52,068 nucleotides of DNA from Desulfovibrio sp. (GTDB taxonomy: Bacteria > Desulfobacterota > Desulfovibrionia > Desulfovibrionales > Desulfovibrionaceae). Every line of letters starts with the position of its first letter. The first letter of the stretch is position 1. Under the pieces are notes generated by a model, which was given only the letters and a program-made list of their open reading frames with translations, had not been told where the DNA came from and did no database searches. This document shows, piece after piece, positions 26,552 to 35,292 of this stretch. A program made the translations under genes and the position numbers. The DNA is taken from the NCBI GenBank assembly GCA_031280915.1, contig JAITGC010000078.1, positions 1-52,068 of the forward strand, given 5' to 3'.

Positions 26552-27307
26552 TTATGCCTTTTTCATCCATTTTTCGCGTTCATGTCGCTCCATGCGCTCA
26601 ACGGCGTAACGCAGGGTTGTCCTCGGCAGACGTTGATGAAAGACCTCCAGGAAATCACGCAGCGCCTCAAGATTTTTTTTCCCCGCTTCCCGGAGCATCC
26701 AGCCGGTCGCCTTGTGTATGAGATCATGCGGGTGGCTGATGAAATATTCGGCCAGCCAGAAGGTTTCTTCCAGACTGCCGAGGCGGATTAAGGCATAGGT
26801 GGACACAACGGCGGCCCGCTCCCGCCACAGGTTGCCGCTGTCGGCCCAAGACTTCAGAAAGCTCCGGCGTTCTCCGGCCGCCGTGTTCGCGCACTGCCAG
26901 TACGCGCCCATGATGCCGTATGCCGACAAGTCAATAAGATCCCAGTTGTTGGCCCGCTCCAGCCGTTTATCGTAATAGGCGACAAGTTGTCTCAGTCCGG
27001 CGGGCTCGTTTCGCTTCAACATCTGTTTTGCCGAATCCGCCATCAGGAACAGCGCGGCAAGGCGGATTTCATGCCAAGGGGAATCCAGAAGCGGGTCGAA
27101 ATCGGAGAGGGCGAATTTTCCCCTGAAGGGTTTGCTCAGGGAGCGCGTAAGCGGCACGGCAAGGCCCAGAAATTGGTCGCCGTGGCCGTACTGACCGGGG
27201 CCGGTTTTAAAAAACCTCATGAGATGCCGGGCCTTTTCCGGATTCGCGTGGGCCGTGAGCAGCGCGATCAATTCGTGTGATACGGGTCGTCGGGCTGTGG
27301 ATGGCAT
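26552..27307 (-). CDS. DNA alkylation repair protein, AlkD-like
   Basis: 251 aa made of HEAT-like helical repeats, in the AlkD/AlkC DNA glycosylase family that removes bulky or positively charged alkylated bases. Typical features: RHLMRFFKTGPGQYGHGDQFLGLAVP near the N-terminus, then HEIRLAALFLM, NNWDLIDLSA (with the catalytic-site Trp and Asp) and LWRERAAVVSTYALIR. The ATG at 27305-27307 is chosen by homology; the frame is open into the upstream flavoprotein gene. It lies 19 bases after that gene and is likely cotranscribed. Confidence 0.85.
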   Translation of the reverse strand: MPSTARRPVSHELIALLTAHANPEKARHLMRFFKTGPGQYGHGDQFLGLAVPLTRSLSKPFRGKFALSDFDPLLDSPWHEIRLAALFLMADSAKQMLKRNEPAGLRQLVAYYDKRLERANNWDLIDLSAYGIMGAYWQCANTAAGERRSFLKSWADSGNLWRERAAVVSTYALIRLGSLEETFWLAEYFISHPHDLIHKATGWMLREAGKKNLEALRDFLEVFHQRLPRTTLRYAVERMERHEREKWMKKA

Positions 27308-27326
27308 GACGCTCAGAGCCAAAGGG

Positions 27327-27968
27327 TCAGCTGACCAGGCGAGAGCCGAGGGTAAAGGCCCGGGCCAGTTCCTGGGGGAACACGTCTTCATGGCGTTTGA
27401 GCTTGCCCGGCACGTCAAACACGTCGAATTCGTACTTTGAATAGTTTTTTACCTGCCTGGTGTCGCAGCAGAGAAACACTTCACAGGGGGCGAAAAAGCG
27501 CTCCATCAGCCCCTTGCTGCGGGCAATGACCGCGTCCTTGCCGTAGGCGGCCAGTTCTTCCTCGCGTATATTCATGGTGTACACGAGAGCTGTCGCCTTT
27601 TTTGCGGGAGAAAGCGGCTGTTTTTTGTTTGTGTACAGATAGTACTGAAACCAGAGGCGCTCCATACAGGCGCGCATAAAGGCTGTTTCCATGCTGAAGT
27701 AAAAGGGGGAACCCAGAACCAGCGCCTCGGCTTTATGCGCTTTGCGCAAAACGGGCGCCAGGTCGTCCTTGACGGCGCAACGTCCGTAATGTTTCCCTTT
27801 GGGATCCTTGCAGCGAAAACAGCTGAGGCAGCCCGTGAAGGTCAGGTCGGCCAGATGTACCAATTCCGCCTCGGCGCCCTCGGACACCGCGCCCTTGACG
27901 ATTTGTTCCAGCAGGGAGCCGGTATTCATTTTTTTGCGCGGACTGCCGTTGATGGCCAGAAGTTTCAT
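27327..27968 (-). CDS. NAD(P)H-dependent FMN reductase/iron-sulfur flavoprotein family
   Basis: 213 aa flavodoxin-fold protein. The FMN phosphate loop is LAINGSPRKKMNTGSLL (about 4-20). A cysteine cluster GCLSCFRCKDPKGKHYGRC (about 46-64) follows, and LGSPFYFSMETAFMRACMERL is the second FMN-contacting segment. Such proteins transfer electrons from NAD(P)H or ferredoxin via FMN; the role here is unknown. The cysteines could hold an FeS cluster, as in the Isf group, or only be structural. It sits 64 bases after dacA and just before alkD. Confidence 0.82.
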   Translation of the reverse strand: MKLLAINGSPRKKMNTGSLLEQIVKGAVSEGAEAELVHLADLTFTGCLSCFRCKDPKGKHYGRCAVKDDLAPVLRKAHKAEALVLGSPFYFSMETAFMRACMERLWFQYYLYTNKKQPLSPAKKATALVYTMNIREEELAAYGKDAVIARSKGLMERFFAPCEVFLCCDTRQVKNYSKYEFDVFDVPGKLKRHEDVFPQELARAFTLGSRLVS

Positions 27969-28032
27969 GGGATCTCCTTTTGGGAACGACCGCCGCTCCG
28001 GGCGAATCAGGGTGATGTTTCTCCGAGAGTCA

Positions 28033-29049
28033 TTACCTGCCGCGGTTTTTGCGGGTCGCCGACCGTTTTTGCTGGCGGGGGGATTTCTGCGCCTGATATA
28101 CTCCGGCCTCGTGCGCGTTCTTTTTCAAATCCAGATTTCTTTGGGGCAGAGGCGCGTTGTAGAGGGCCGAGGCCACGGAAACCGCCTGATTGCCGCATAC
28201 GAGAAAGCCCGCGTCCAGCAGGCGGCAGGCTTCATTACCCCGGCTTTCTACGTCGGGCGCGCCCAAAATAACGGCCAGCAGACGCTTTTTGCCGTGGCTG
28301 GCCGTGAAAATAAGGTTGTAGCCCGAAGCCCTGATCCAGCCTGTTTTCAGCCCGTCAGCGCCTTCGTACTGCCCCAGAAGCGGATTTTTGTTCCAGGTGA
28401 CGCTGTCGCGGTATCTGAGTGCCGGGGTATTGTGAAAACGCAGGGCAAAGGGATGAGCGCGCAGATAGGCTCGCGCCAGGGCGAGCATGTCGCGCGCTGT
28501 GGTGTATTGCTCCTGGTCGGGCAGACCGTGAGGATTACGGAAACTGCTGTCGTGCATGCCGATCTGCCGGGCCTTGACGTTCATCATCCTGACAAAAGCC
28601 GGCGCCGAGCCGCCGACAAATTCCGCCACAGCCGTGCTGGCGTCGTTGCCGGAAGAAACCGCCATGCCCAGTAAAAGTTCTTGCAAGGTCAGGTTGTCAT
28701 TGGGCCTCAAACCCATGCGTGAGCCTCTCTCAAAGGCGGCTTCACGGCTCACGGTCACGGTGCTGCCAAGATTCGCCTGCCCCGCCTTAATGTGGTCCAA
28801 GGCCAGAAACATGGATAGCACCTTGGTGAGGGATGCGGGCGGGATGCGGGCATCGGCGTTTTGTTCAAAAAGAATGGCCTCGGTGTCCAGATCATAAAGA
28901 ATGGCTGAGGAAACCTCCAGAAAAGCCCCCTGGGGCACGGCCGGAGCCGTGGCCGTGGCGCAAGCCGGGGCTGGAAAGCGGCAAAGTGCTACAAGGACGG
29001 TCAGGGCCAACCAGCGGCCGATACGCGCCGCAATGCCGCGCACACTCAT
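28033..29049 (-). CDS. dacA: D-alanyl-D-alanine carboxypeptidase (low-molecular-weight PBP)
   Basis: 338 aa serine peptidase that trims the terminal D-Ala of peptidoglycan stem peptides in the periplasm. Signal peptide at 1-30 (IGRWLALTVLVALCRFPAPACA). Active-site motifs: SLTK (PPASLTKVLS), SGND for SxN, and KTG in DGLKTGWIRASG. The C-terminus is basic (KSPRQQKRSATRKNRGR), and no amphipathic PBP5-like anchor is clear. The ATG overlaps the iorB stop (ATGA). A different cell-wall paralogue is possible, so the symbol is by family. Confidence 0.9.
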   Translation of the reverse strand: MSVRGIAARIGRWLALTVLVALCRFPAPACATATAPAVPQGAFLEVSSAILYDLDTEAILFEQNADARIPPASLTKVLSMFLALDHIKAGQANLGSTVTVSREAAFERGSRMGLRPNDNLTLQELLLGMAVSSGNDASTAVAEFVGGSAPAFVRMMNVKARQIGMHDSSFRNPHGLPDQEQYTTARDMLALARAYLRAHPFALRFHNTPALRYRDSVTWNKNPLLGQYEGADGLKTGWIRASGYNLIFTASHGKKRLLAVILGAPDVESRGNEACRLLDAGFLVCGNQAVSVASALYNAPLPQRNLDLKKNAHEAGVYQAQKSPRQQKRSATRKNRGR

Positions 29050-29645
29050 GCTGCGGCCCCTGCCGCCAAGGCTTTGAGGTTGATTTCCCGCACTTTGGAC
29101 GGGAGAAAATGTTTGATGGTTTTTTCCAGCATTTCCGTGCCGAAGGGCAGCGCGCCGGAGGCGCAGGCCGCCCCGAGCAGCGCCGTGTTGCCGCTCTGTG
29201 CGGCTCCCGCCGCCAGCCCCATTGCGCGGCAGGGCAGAAATTTGCATTGCTCCGCGATGCGGCGGGCCTTTTCCTCAATAAGGCTCATTTCGGGGTATTG
29301 TTCCCGGCCCAGGGAAACCCCCAAGGGCGGCAAGGGATCGGAACTGGAAAAAATCGCTCCGCCTGGCCTCAGATAGGGCAGGCCACGCAGGGTTTCCAGC
29401 GGTTCAAAACCGAGCAGTACGTCGGCTTCGCCGAAGTCCAGCCTTGGAGAACGCCAACCGCCCAAAAGCAAGACGGACTCCACCACACCGCCGCGTTGGG
29501 CCATGCCGTGCACCTCTCCAGCGACAACATCAAGCCCGGCGATCATGGCGGCGCGCGCCAGCAGGGTCGTGGCCGTCAATGTGCCCTGGCCGCCGACGCC
29601 GGTAAAATAGATGCGCAGACGCTGCTGAACGGAATTTTTTTTCAT
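29046..29645 (-). CDS. iorB: Indolepyruvate ferredoxin oxidoreductase, beta subunit
   Basis: 199 aa gamma-type domain of 2-oxoacid:ferredoxin oxidoreductases. IYFTGVGGQGTLTATTLLARAA at the N-terminus and VHGMAQRGGVVESVLLLG are characteristic. With IorA it converts aryl pyruvates to acyl-CoA and reduced ferredoxin in the degradation of aromatic amino acids, or the reverse. Start at 29645 (MKKNSVQQRLRIYFTG) with AGGAG upstream. It lies 37 bases after iorA, and its end overlaps dacA. Confidence 0.92.
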   Translation of the reverse strand: MKKNSVQQRLRIYFTGVGGQGTLTATTLLARAAMIAGLDVVAGEVHGMAQRGGVVESVLLLGGWRSPRLDFGEADVLLGFEPLETLRGLPYLRPGGAIFSSSDPLPPLGVSLGREQYPEMSLIEEKARRIAEQCKFLPCRAMGLAAGAAQSGNTALLGAACASGALPFGTEMLEKTIKHFLPSKVREINLKALAAGAAA

Positions 29646-29682
29646 GAGGGCGTCTCCTGTGAAGCCGTGAAGATATTTTTCG

Positions 29683-31536
29683 CTATCGGCTTTCCTGAGC
29701 CTTGAACGCTCCTGGCGCGGCCTGCAGGCAGACCATGCAGCCCGTGCACAGAGCGGGGTCAACGGCCAGATCGCCGTGACTCTCGCGGTAAAAGGCAGGA
29801 CAGGCCAATTCGTTGAGACAGCGCAGGGCCTCATCTCCCTGGCGGCTCACAACAGCCTTTCGCGGCGCTTCTTTTTTCAGGCGGCGGCGGGCGTAAAGCA
29901 CACAGGGTTCTTCAGCGATCAGCACACGTACGCCGGATTTGCCCTTCATTTTCCGGAAGGCGTCCAGGAGGGCCTTCAGGTTGAAAGCCCGCGTTTTGAC
30001 GCATTCCGTCACGCCGAGACCCCGCACAATGCTTTCAATGTCCAGATGCAGAGAGTCGTCTCCCAGGGCGGATTGGGCCATGCCGGGGTTGGGCTGATGC
30101 CCCGTCATGGCGGTGGTGCCGTTGTCCAGTATGACAAGCAGCAGATCGCGGCGGTTGAAAACGGCATTGGCCAAGCCGGTCATCCCGGAATGAAAAAAGG
30201 TGGAATCACCGATAAAAGCCACCACAGGTCTGCCGGAGGCCCAGGCAAACCCGCTGCCCGCTGAAACGGAGGAACCCATGCAGACCAGAAAATCAGCCAT
30301 GCGCAAAGGCGGCACAATACCCAAGGTATAACAGCCGATATCACTGGAGTACACTGGCTCGTCACCGTAAATCCGCCGCGCGGCGTAATAGACGGCGCGA
30401 TGCGAGCAGCCGGGGCAGAGGTTGGGCGCGCGGGCCGGCAGATCCGGCTCCACGGGGCGGGCTGGTTTGATAGGGCAGGGACAGTCCAGAAAGGAGGCTA
30501 CACGGCGCATGACCAGGGTCGCGGAGTATTCTCCCTGGTCCGTGAGCGTGGAGTCTTTGCCTTCAATGCGCGTGGCAAGGCTCTGCTCCTGAGCCAGAGC
30601 GCGCGCATCCCGCTCTAACAGAGGCGCGCCCTCCTCCAGCACCAGCACACGGTCGCAACGGGCGAAAAAATCGACGATGGTCTTTGTCGGCAGGGGCCAG
30701 GTGATGCCCAACTCCAGGATATGGACGCGGTTTTCCCAGGCGCCGGCGGTCAGGGCGTCGGCCAGATAGTTGCGGGCCACTCCACTTGCGATGATGCCGA
30801 CACGGCATTGCTCGTCAGCCGGGCGCGTCCGGGTAAAGACCCCGCTCTCAACGAAGCGCCGCGCTTTTTCCATAACGGACGGGAGGGCCTGATGCCGTTT
30901 GCGGGCAACGGCCGGCACCGGCACAAAGCGGCCGGGGTTCCGCTGGAATTCCACCAGGGGGGCCACAGGCGGCAGATCGTCAAAATCCACAGGCCCGCGC
31001 ATATGGCTGACACGCGTTGTGGTACGCAGCATGACGGGCTGTTGCAGCTCGCGGGCCATACGAAAGGCTGTGCGGGTCATGTCCTTGGCTTCCTGCGCGT
31101 CGGTCGGCTCAAAACAGGGCAGGGAAGCGAAGCGCGCATAGTGACGGTTGTCCTGTTCGTTCTGGCTGGAGTGGCAGCCCGGATCGTCGGCGGAGAGCAG
31201 CACAAGGCCGCCGGGCAGCCCGATGTAGACGGAAGTCAGCAAGGGATCGGCCGCCACATTGACGCCCACGTGCTTCATGGTCACAAGGCTCATGGCTCCG
31301 GCAAGGGCGGCTCCGGCGGCAACTTCAAAAGCGATTTTCTCGTTGACGGAATACTCCATGCGGTAGCGTCCCTCGCCGCCAAGGCGGCGAAAGGCGTCCG
31401 GCACCTCGGAAGACGGCGTGCCCGGATAGCAGGCGACCACATGCACCCCCGCCTCCAGCGCGCCGCGGACAATGGCTTCATTACCGAGAAGGAGATGGCG
31501 TTCTCCCTTGACGCCGTTCAGAAGCCTGTCGCTCAT
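29683..31536 (-). CDS. iorA: Indolepyruvate ferredoxin oxidoreductase, alpha subunit
   Basis: 617 aa. The pyrimidine-binding part (about 1-370; CYPGTPSSEVPDAF, MEYSVNEKIAFEVAAGAA) and the thiamine diphosphate-binding part (GDSTFFHSGMTGLANAV, then NGTTAMTGHQPNPG) are intact. The C-terminal ferredoxin domain is not: where the family has two CxxCxxCxxxC(P) groups, this protein has RCLNELACPAFYR and LCTGCMVCLQAAPGAF, so about three of the eight ligand cysteines are missing. It may bind one incomplete cluster or none. ATG at 31534-31536 (MSDRLLNGVKGERHLLLGNE) by homology; it begins 13 bases after the TPR gene. Confidence 0.92.
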   Translation of the reverse strand: MSDRLLNGVKGERHLLLGNEAIVRGALEAGVHVVACYPGTPSSEVPDAFRRLGGEGRYRMEYSVNEKIAFEVAAGAALAGAMSLVTMKHVGVNVAADPLLTSVYIGLPGGLVLLSADDPGCHSSQNEQDNRHYARFASLPCFEPTDAQEAKDMTRTAFRMARELQQPVMLRTTTRVSHMRGPVDFDDLPPVAPLVEFQRNPGRFVPVPAVARKRHQALPSVMEKARRFVESGVFTRTRPADEQCRVGIIASGVARNYLADALTAGAWENRVHILELGITWPLPTKTIVDFFARCDRVLVLEEGAPLLERDARALAQEQSLATRIEGKDSTLTDQGEYSATLVMRRVASFLDCPCPIKPARPVEPDLPARAPNLCPGCSHRAVYYAARRIYGDEPVYSSDIGCYTLGIVPPLRMADFLVCMGSSVSAGSGFAWASGRPVVAFIGDSTFFHSGMTGLANAVFNRRDLLLVILDNGTTAMTGHQPNPGMAQSALGDDSLHLDIESIVRGLGVTECVKTRAFNLKALLDAFRKMKGKSGVRVLIAEEPCVLYARRRLKKEAPRKAVVSRQGDEALRCLNELACPAFYRESHGDLAVDPALCTGCMVCLQAAPGAFKAQESR

Positions 31537-31549
31537 GGTGTACGCATCC

Positions 31550-32215
31550 TCATTCGGGGGCCGCGGCTCTGGCGCGGAAATAGTCGCCTTCCCGACCGGG
31601 GGCCGTGTCGGCCAAGCTTTTGTAAATACCGGCGGCGAGTTCTTTCTGCCCGGCGCTGGCGGCCGCCTCGGCCAGCATCCGGCGCAACTGCGGTGTGCGG
31701 GCCTGTTCCGGCAGGCGCTTTTCCGCTTCTCGCAACAGGGGCAGGGCGTCGGCGCTTTTGCCGTCTTTGAGAAGCGCGCCGGCCTGGGCAATCATGGCGG
31801 CCGTGCCAAGAGCTCCCTCGCTGTCCAGTTTGGCGATGTCGGCGTAAGCGGCGGCGGCGGCGGCATGATTTCCGCTTTCCGCAGCGCTTTGCCCGAGCGC
31901 CATCTGTACGGCAAATCTGGTTTTTTCAGGCGCTGCAAGGGCAAGAGCACTGAGGGCCTTGACGCGGGCCTCACCTTGGGCCGTCATGGTGATGCGCGCC
32001 AGTTCGTCCACAACTTCGGCCTTTTTCACGCTGCCGCGCCATTGCCATATTCCCGTTCCGGCCATCAGCAACAGCAGACCCACAACCCCACCGGCTATAA
32101 TATTCGCGTATCGCAAGATAAAACGCAGCAAAGGAGCGCTCTCGGCGCTGATTTCCGTCTGGATTTCGTGCAGTAGCGAGGCGGCTTCAGCGGCTTGATT
32201 TTTTTGCGGATTCAT
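31550..32215 (-). CDS. Membrane-anchored tetratricopeptide-repeat protein
   Basis: 221 aa. A cytoplasmic N-terminus of about 37 residues precedes one transmembrane helix (about 38-58, ANIIAGGVVGLLLLMAGTGIW), followed by TPR-like helical repeats rich in Ala. The plan resembles the YfgM/TPR_21 group that works with the secretion machinery, but this is only an architectural likeness. It heads the operon with iorAB and dacA. The promoter candidate at 32251-32280 lies between it and divergent proA. Confidence 0.72.
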   Translation of the reverse strand: MNPQKNQAAEAASLLHEIQTEISAESAPLLRFILRYANIIAGGVVGLLLLMAGTGIWQWRGSVKKAEVVDELARITMTAQGEARVKALSALALAAPEKTRFAVQMALGQSAAESGNHAAAAAAYADIAKLDSEGALGTAAMIAQAGALLKDGKSADALPLLREAEKRLPEQARTPQLRRMLAEAAASAGQKELAAGIYKSLADTAPGREGDYFRARAAAPE

Positions 32216-32250
32216 GTATCAAAGGCTCCTTGGTAAAGATACTGAGGCGT

Positions 32251-32280
32251 TTACTACGCCACAACACCGTCTTTTGTCAA
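32251..32280 (-). promoter_or_regulatory. Promoter candidate for the TPR-iorAB-dacA operon
   Basis: TTGACA (32275-32280), 18 bases, TAGTAA (32251-32256) on the minus strand, 36 bases before the ATG of the TPR gene. Confidence 0.6.
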
Positions 32281-32303
32281 ATTTCTGTCTTCGAGGGGCA
32301 ATT

Positions 32304-33557
32304 ATGATGCGGGAAATGACGCTTCTCGGTGGGCGGGCCAAAGCGGCGGCCCGCCTCTTGGGCAAAAGCCGGCCGCGCGCCAAAACCGATGCCCTCAATT
32401 ATCTGGCGGAACTTCTGGCGCGCCGGAAAGCCGACATTTTTGCCGTCAACGGCCAAGACACAGAGGCCGCCCGCGCGGCTGGCATGGACGAGCCGCGTCT
32501 GAACCGCCTCATCCTGACGCCAGCCATACTGGAAGAAATGTGCGCGGCCTGCCGCCATGTGGCGCAACTGCCTGATCCTGTCGGGGCCACGGAGAGCCAG
32601 TGGCAGCGCCCCAACGGCCTGCTGGTCGGCAGAATGCGCATTCCGCTCGGGGTTATTGCCATGATTTACGAAGCGCGTCCCAATGTGACCATTGACGCCG
32701 CCATTTTGTGTATCAAGGCCGGAAATGCCGTAATTCTGCGCGGAGGTAGCGAGGCTTTACGCTCCAACACGATTCTGGCCGCTCTGATGGGTGAGGCCCT
32801 GGCCCATGCGGGCCTGCCCGCCGATGCGGCACAGCTTGTTCCCACTGTGGACAGGGCGGCGGTAACGGCTCTGTGCAAGCTTGATCAGTATATTGATGTG
32901 ATCATCCCACGCGGCGGCGAGGGACTTGTGCGGGCCGTAACCGAGGCAGCCGTCATGCCCGTGCTCAAGCACTTCAAAGGGGTTTGCCACGCCTATATTG
33001 ACGCGGATGCCGATGTGGAGCAGGCCCTTGAAATAGTCTTCAACGGCAAGGTGCAACGGCCCGGCGTGTGCAACGCCCTGGAATGCCTGCTTGTGCACAA
33101 GGATATTGCCGTGCGTTTTTTGCCCCTGGTGGGCGAAAAGTTGGGCCGCGCCGGGGTGGAATTCCGCGCCTGTCCCCGCTCCCTCCCTCTGCTCGGCCCT
33201 ACGGCCAAAGCCCAGACAGCGGTGGATCTCGGACAGGAATTTCATGACCTGATCCTTGCCGTTTGCCTGGTGGACGGCCTCGACGACGCCCTTGACCACA
33301 TCGCCCGCTATGGTTCAAACCACACGGAAGTCATCTGTACGGCGAATCTTGGCAGCGCGCGGCGTTTTCTACGGGAGGCGGACGCCTCCATGGTGGCCGT
33401 CAACGCCTCAAGCCGTTTCAATGATGGCGGCCAACTCGGCCTGGGCGCGGAAATCGGCATTTCCACTTCAAAATTGCACGCCTATGGCCCCATGAGCGTA
33501 CAAGAACTGACCACCACAAAATTTGTGGTGCTGGGCCAGGGGCAGGTGCGCGAATAG
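32304..33557 (+). CDS. proA: Glutamate-5-semialdehyde dehydrogenase (gamma-glutamyl phosphate reductase)
   Basis: 417 aa, usual length. NADPH-dependent reduction of gamma-glutamyl phosphate in proline synthesis. PLGVIAMIYEARPNVTIDAA (about 110-130), VILRGGSEALRSN and the catalytic cysteine in GKVQRPGVCNALECLLVH are all present, as is the C-terminal FNDGGQLGLGAEIGISTSKLHA-type region. ATG at 32304 with GAGGGG 7 bases before; MM and a later ATG at 32316 are alternatives. The stop abuts the nadD start. proB is not here. Confidence 0.97.
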   Translation: MMREMTLLGGRAKAAARLLGKSRPRAKTDALNYLAELLARRKADIFAVNGQDTEAARAAGMDEPRLNRLILTPAILEEMCAACRHVAQLPDPVGATESQWQRPNGLLVGRMRIPLGVIAMIYEARPNVTIDAAILCIKAGNAVILRGGSEALRSNTILAALMGEALAHAGLPADAAQLVPTVDRAAVTALCKLDQYIDVIIPRGGEGLVRAVTEAAVMPVLKHFKGVCHAYIDADADVEQALEIVFNGKVQRPGVCNALECLLVHKDIAVRFLPLVGEKLGRAGVEFRACPRSLPLLGPTAKAQTAVDLGQEFHDLILAVCLVDGLDDALDHIARYGSNHTEVICTANLGSARRFLREADASMVAVNASSRFNDGGQLGLGAEIGISTSKLHAYGPMSVQELTTTKFVVLGQGQVRE

Positions 33558-34265
33558 ATGCCGGATGTTCCCGCCGGCCCCGGCAGGGCCATACTGGGCG
33601 GTTCATTTAATCCGTTGCATATCGGCCATTTGCGTTTTGCCCTTGAGACGCTGGAAGCTCTGGGCGCTCTGGCGGACGGTGTGGATTTAACGCCCACGGC
33701 CGTACCGCCCCACAAAAACGCCGGAAATCTGCTGCCCTTTGATATCAGGGCCGCCATGATTGAAGCCGTCGCGGCGAGCATGCCCGGTCTGCGCTGCAAT
33801 CGGATGGAAGCGGGCCGCGAGGGGCCTTCCTATACCTGGGATATGCTTTCGGCGGCCCGTGCGCAAAACCCCGGCACGGATTTTTATTTTTTGCTCGGTA
33901 TGCCGGATTTCGCCCTCTTGCCCACCTGGTTCCGGGGGCTGGAACTGCCCCGCCTCTGCCACTTTGTGGTCTCCCCGCGCGCGGGCATGGGAGCTGGAGA
34001 CTTTGCAGTGACAATCCGCCACCTCTGGCCGCAAGCGCGGGAATGCCCCCCCCTTGTGGCCGATGGTCAGTGCATGGCCCTGCCCGGCGGCGGGCGGGCC
34101 CATTTTTTGCCCCTGTCTGTTCTGGAAATCAGCGCTTCAGACATCCGGCGGCGCTGGCTGGCCGGCAGAAGCATCACCTGCCTCGTGCCTCCGTCGGTGG
34201 AGCGGCTTCTGGAACGGGAGCGCGACATCGCCCGAAATCACTGGGCCGGGGAGACGGAAGACTGA
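33558..34265 (+). CDS. nadD: Nicotinate-nucleotide adenylyltransferase
   Basis: 235 aa, transfers AMP to nicotinate mononucleotide in NAD synthesis. The nucleotidyltransferase motif GGSFNPLHIGHLRFA (HxGH) is at about 14-28, and ISASDIRRRW (the ISSTxIR motif) near residue 193. It begins directly after the proA stop codon, so the two share a message. About 20 residues longer than the common length, mainly by loops rich in Pro and Gly. Confidence 0.94.
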   Translation: MPDVPAGPGRAILGGSFNPLHIGHLRFALETLEALGALADGVDLTPTAVPPHKNAGNLLPFDIRAAMIEAVAASMPGLRCNRMEAGREGPSYTWDMLSAARAQNPGTDFYFLLGMPDFALLPTWFRGLELPRLCHFVVSPRAGMGAGDFAVTIRHLWPQARECPPLVADGQCMALPGGGRAHFLPLSVLEISASDIRRRWLAGRSITCLVPPSVERLLERERDIARNHWAGETED

Positions 34266-34322
34266 TGCCCTCAGGCCGCCTGATGCCCCCGCCGCTGGAC
34301 AAAAAACAAAAAAATTGTATGC

Positions 34323-34351
34323 TTGCGTTGATGCCGGGGCCGTCCTTTTAG
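34323..34351 (+). promoter_or_regulatory. tRNA-Ser promoter candidate
   Basis: TTGCGT, 17 bases, TTTTAG, ending 18 bases before the mature tRNA. The -10 element is weak. Confidence 0.4.
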
Positions 34352-34369
34352 GGTCCCCGGCGTACACGC

Positions 34370-34462
34370 GGAGAGGTAGCGAAGCGGCCGTAACGCGCCC
34401 GACTCGAAATCGGGTTACCGGTTAGTCCCGGTACGTGGGTTCGAATCCCACCCTCTCCGCCA
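34370..34462 (+). tRNA. tRNA-Ser (anticodon CGA)
   Basis: Acceptor GGAGAGG (34370-34376) pairs with CCTCTCC (34452-34458); a G discriminator and an encoded CCA follow. Anticodon stem CCCGA/TCGGG around loop CTCGAAA gives CGA. A long variable arm, as in class II serine tRNAs, and the T-arm GTGGG-TTCGAAT-CCCAC are present. An integrase-like gene begins 96 bases downstream, as at a typical integration site. Confidence 0.95.
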
Positions 34463-34503
34463 TTTGAAGATAACATACTGATTTTGCATATATTTCTTCT
34501 GCG

Positions 34504-34555
34504 TGGAGCCTCATTGTACCCTTGGATACACTTCGGGGATACGGTTGAGGCTCCA
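34504..34555 (+). promoter_or_regulatory. Inverted repeat hiding the integrase ribosome site
   Basis: TGGAGCCTCA (34504-34513) is the exact complement of TGAGGCTCCA (34546-34555). The right arm contains GAGG, the only Shine-Dalgarno for the ATG at 34558. In a transcript running in from the tRNA side, the site would be paired. Confidence 0.6.
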
Positions 34556-34557
34556 TC

Positions 34558-35235
34558 ATGCCTTCTCAAGACACTTCTCGGCGCGATTCTCTCCCACATA
34601 CCGGCTATCGGCACGGCTCCTATCTCGTTATGCACCGACAAATCCGGTATTTCCGCATAACTGTGCCTGTTCACTTGCAATCCCTGCTCGGTAAAAAAGA
34701 AATCCGTCGATTTTTGGATGGTCTGGACAGCCGCATGGCCCGCGCAAAGGCCATGCGACTGTCCGTGATCGCACAAACTTTTTTTGCTTTTTTAAATGAT
34801 GTGCAAAACGAACGGATACGTTTCAGACATGGTGATAACACGCAATGTCCTAATAATATACGACAAATAGCCTGTGTCCTGGATACGTTTTGGTTTGACA
34901 CGGCCATGAAAGAAAACCTGTCCCCGGCGACATTGGCGCTCCGCTTGCCCTCATTTTTACAGGACGCGGGGTTGCAGGTTAATGATGGTAGACCAGTGGA
35001 ACAGGAAAAACGACACGCAGAAGTGGTTGACGTTCCTGTCCCGCAAACTCAGACGGAGGAGATGAAGCGCCATGTGGCTTCATCTCCTCTCAAGCCTCTC
35101 AAAAGCTCTTATGGGAGAAAGCATTACGCTTTGCTGGTATCGACTTTTTACAAACCCTCTATGCCAGAAAAATACCAGATCTTTGTTGGTATACCTATAG
35201 ATTTTGTGAGAGGATGCCAGACTGACTATTTCTGA
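34558..35235 (+). pseudogene. Truncated tyrosine-recombinase (integrase) N-terminal fragment
   Basis: 225 aa. Residues 18-80 (YRHGSYLVMHRQIRYFRITV, then PVHLQSLLGKKEIRRFLDGL) resemble the N-terminal domain of phage-type integrases that begins with a strand-turn-strand and VPxxLxxxLGKxEIRRSL. The arm/core-binding part continues to about residue 120. No catalytic domain follows: the R-H-R-Y motifs are absent, and the last 60 residues look unrelated. It lies just after tRNA-Ser in the same orientation, as integrases do at their target. I read it as a decayed integration module. A non-integrase DNA-binding role for the remaining protein cannot be excluded. Confidence 0.68.
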
Positions 35236-35242
35236 AAAAGTT

Positions 35243-35278
35243 AAGCCCCGCTTGACTTTTTTGGCTTCGCGGGGCTTT
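35243..35278 (+). terminator. Hairpin terminator after the integrase fragment
   Basis: AAGCCCCGC (35243-35251) pairs with GCGGGGCTT; the loop contains TTTTTT. A TTT follows the stem. It also lies just past the 3' end of the opposing tRNA-Lys and could serve both. Confidence 0.6.
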
Positions 35279-35292
35279 GTGAGATTATACTT

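Noticed and set aside
34463-34503. Attachment-site direct repeat of the tRNA-Ser 3' end
   Set aside because: I found no second copy of the tRNA 3' end downstream in the window; the tRNA-Lys T-arm likeness is only the common TTCGA motif.
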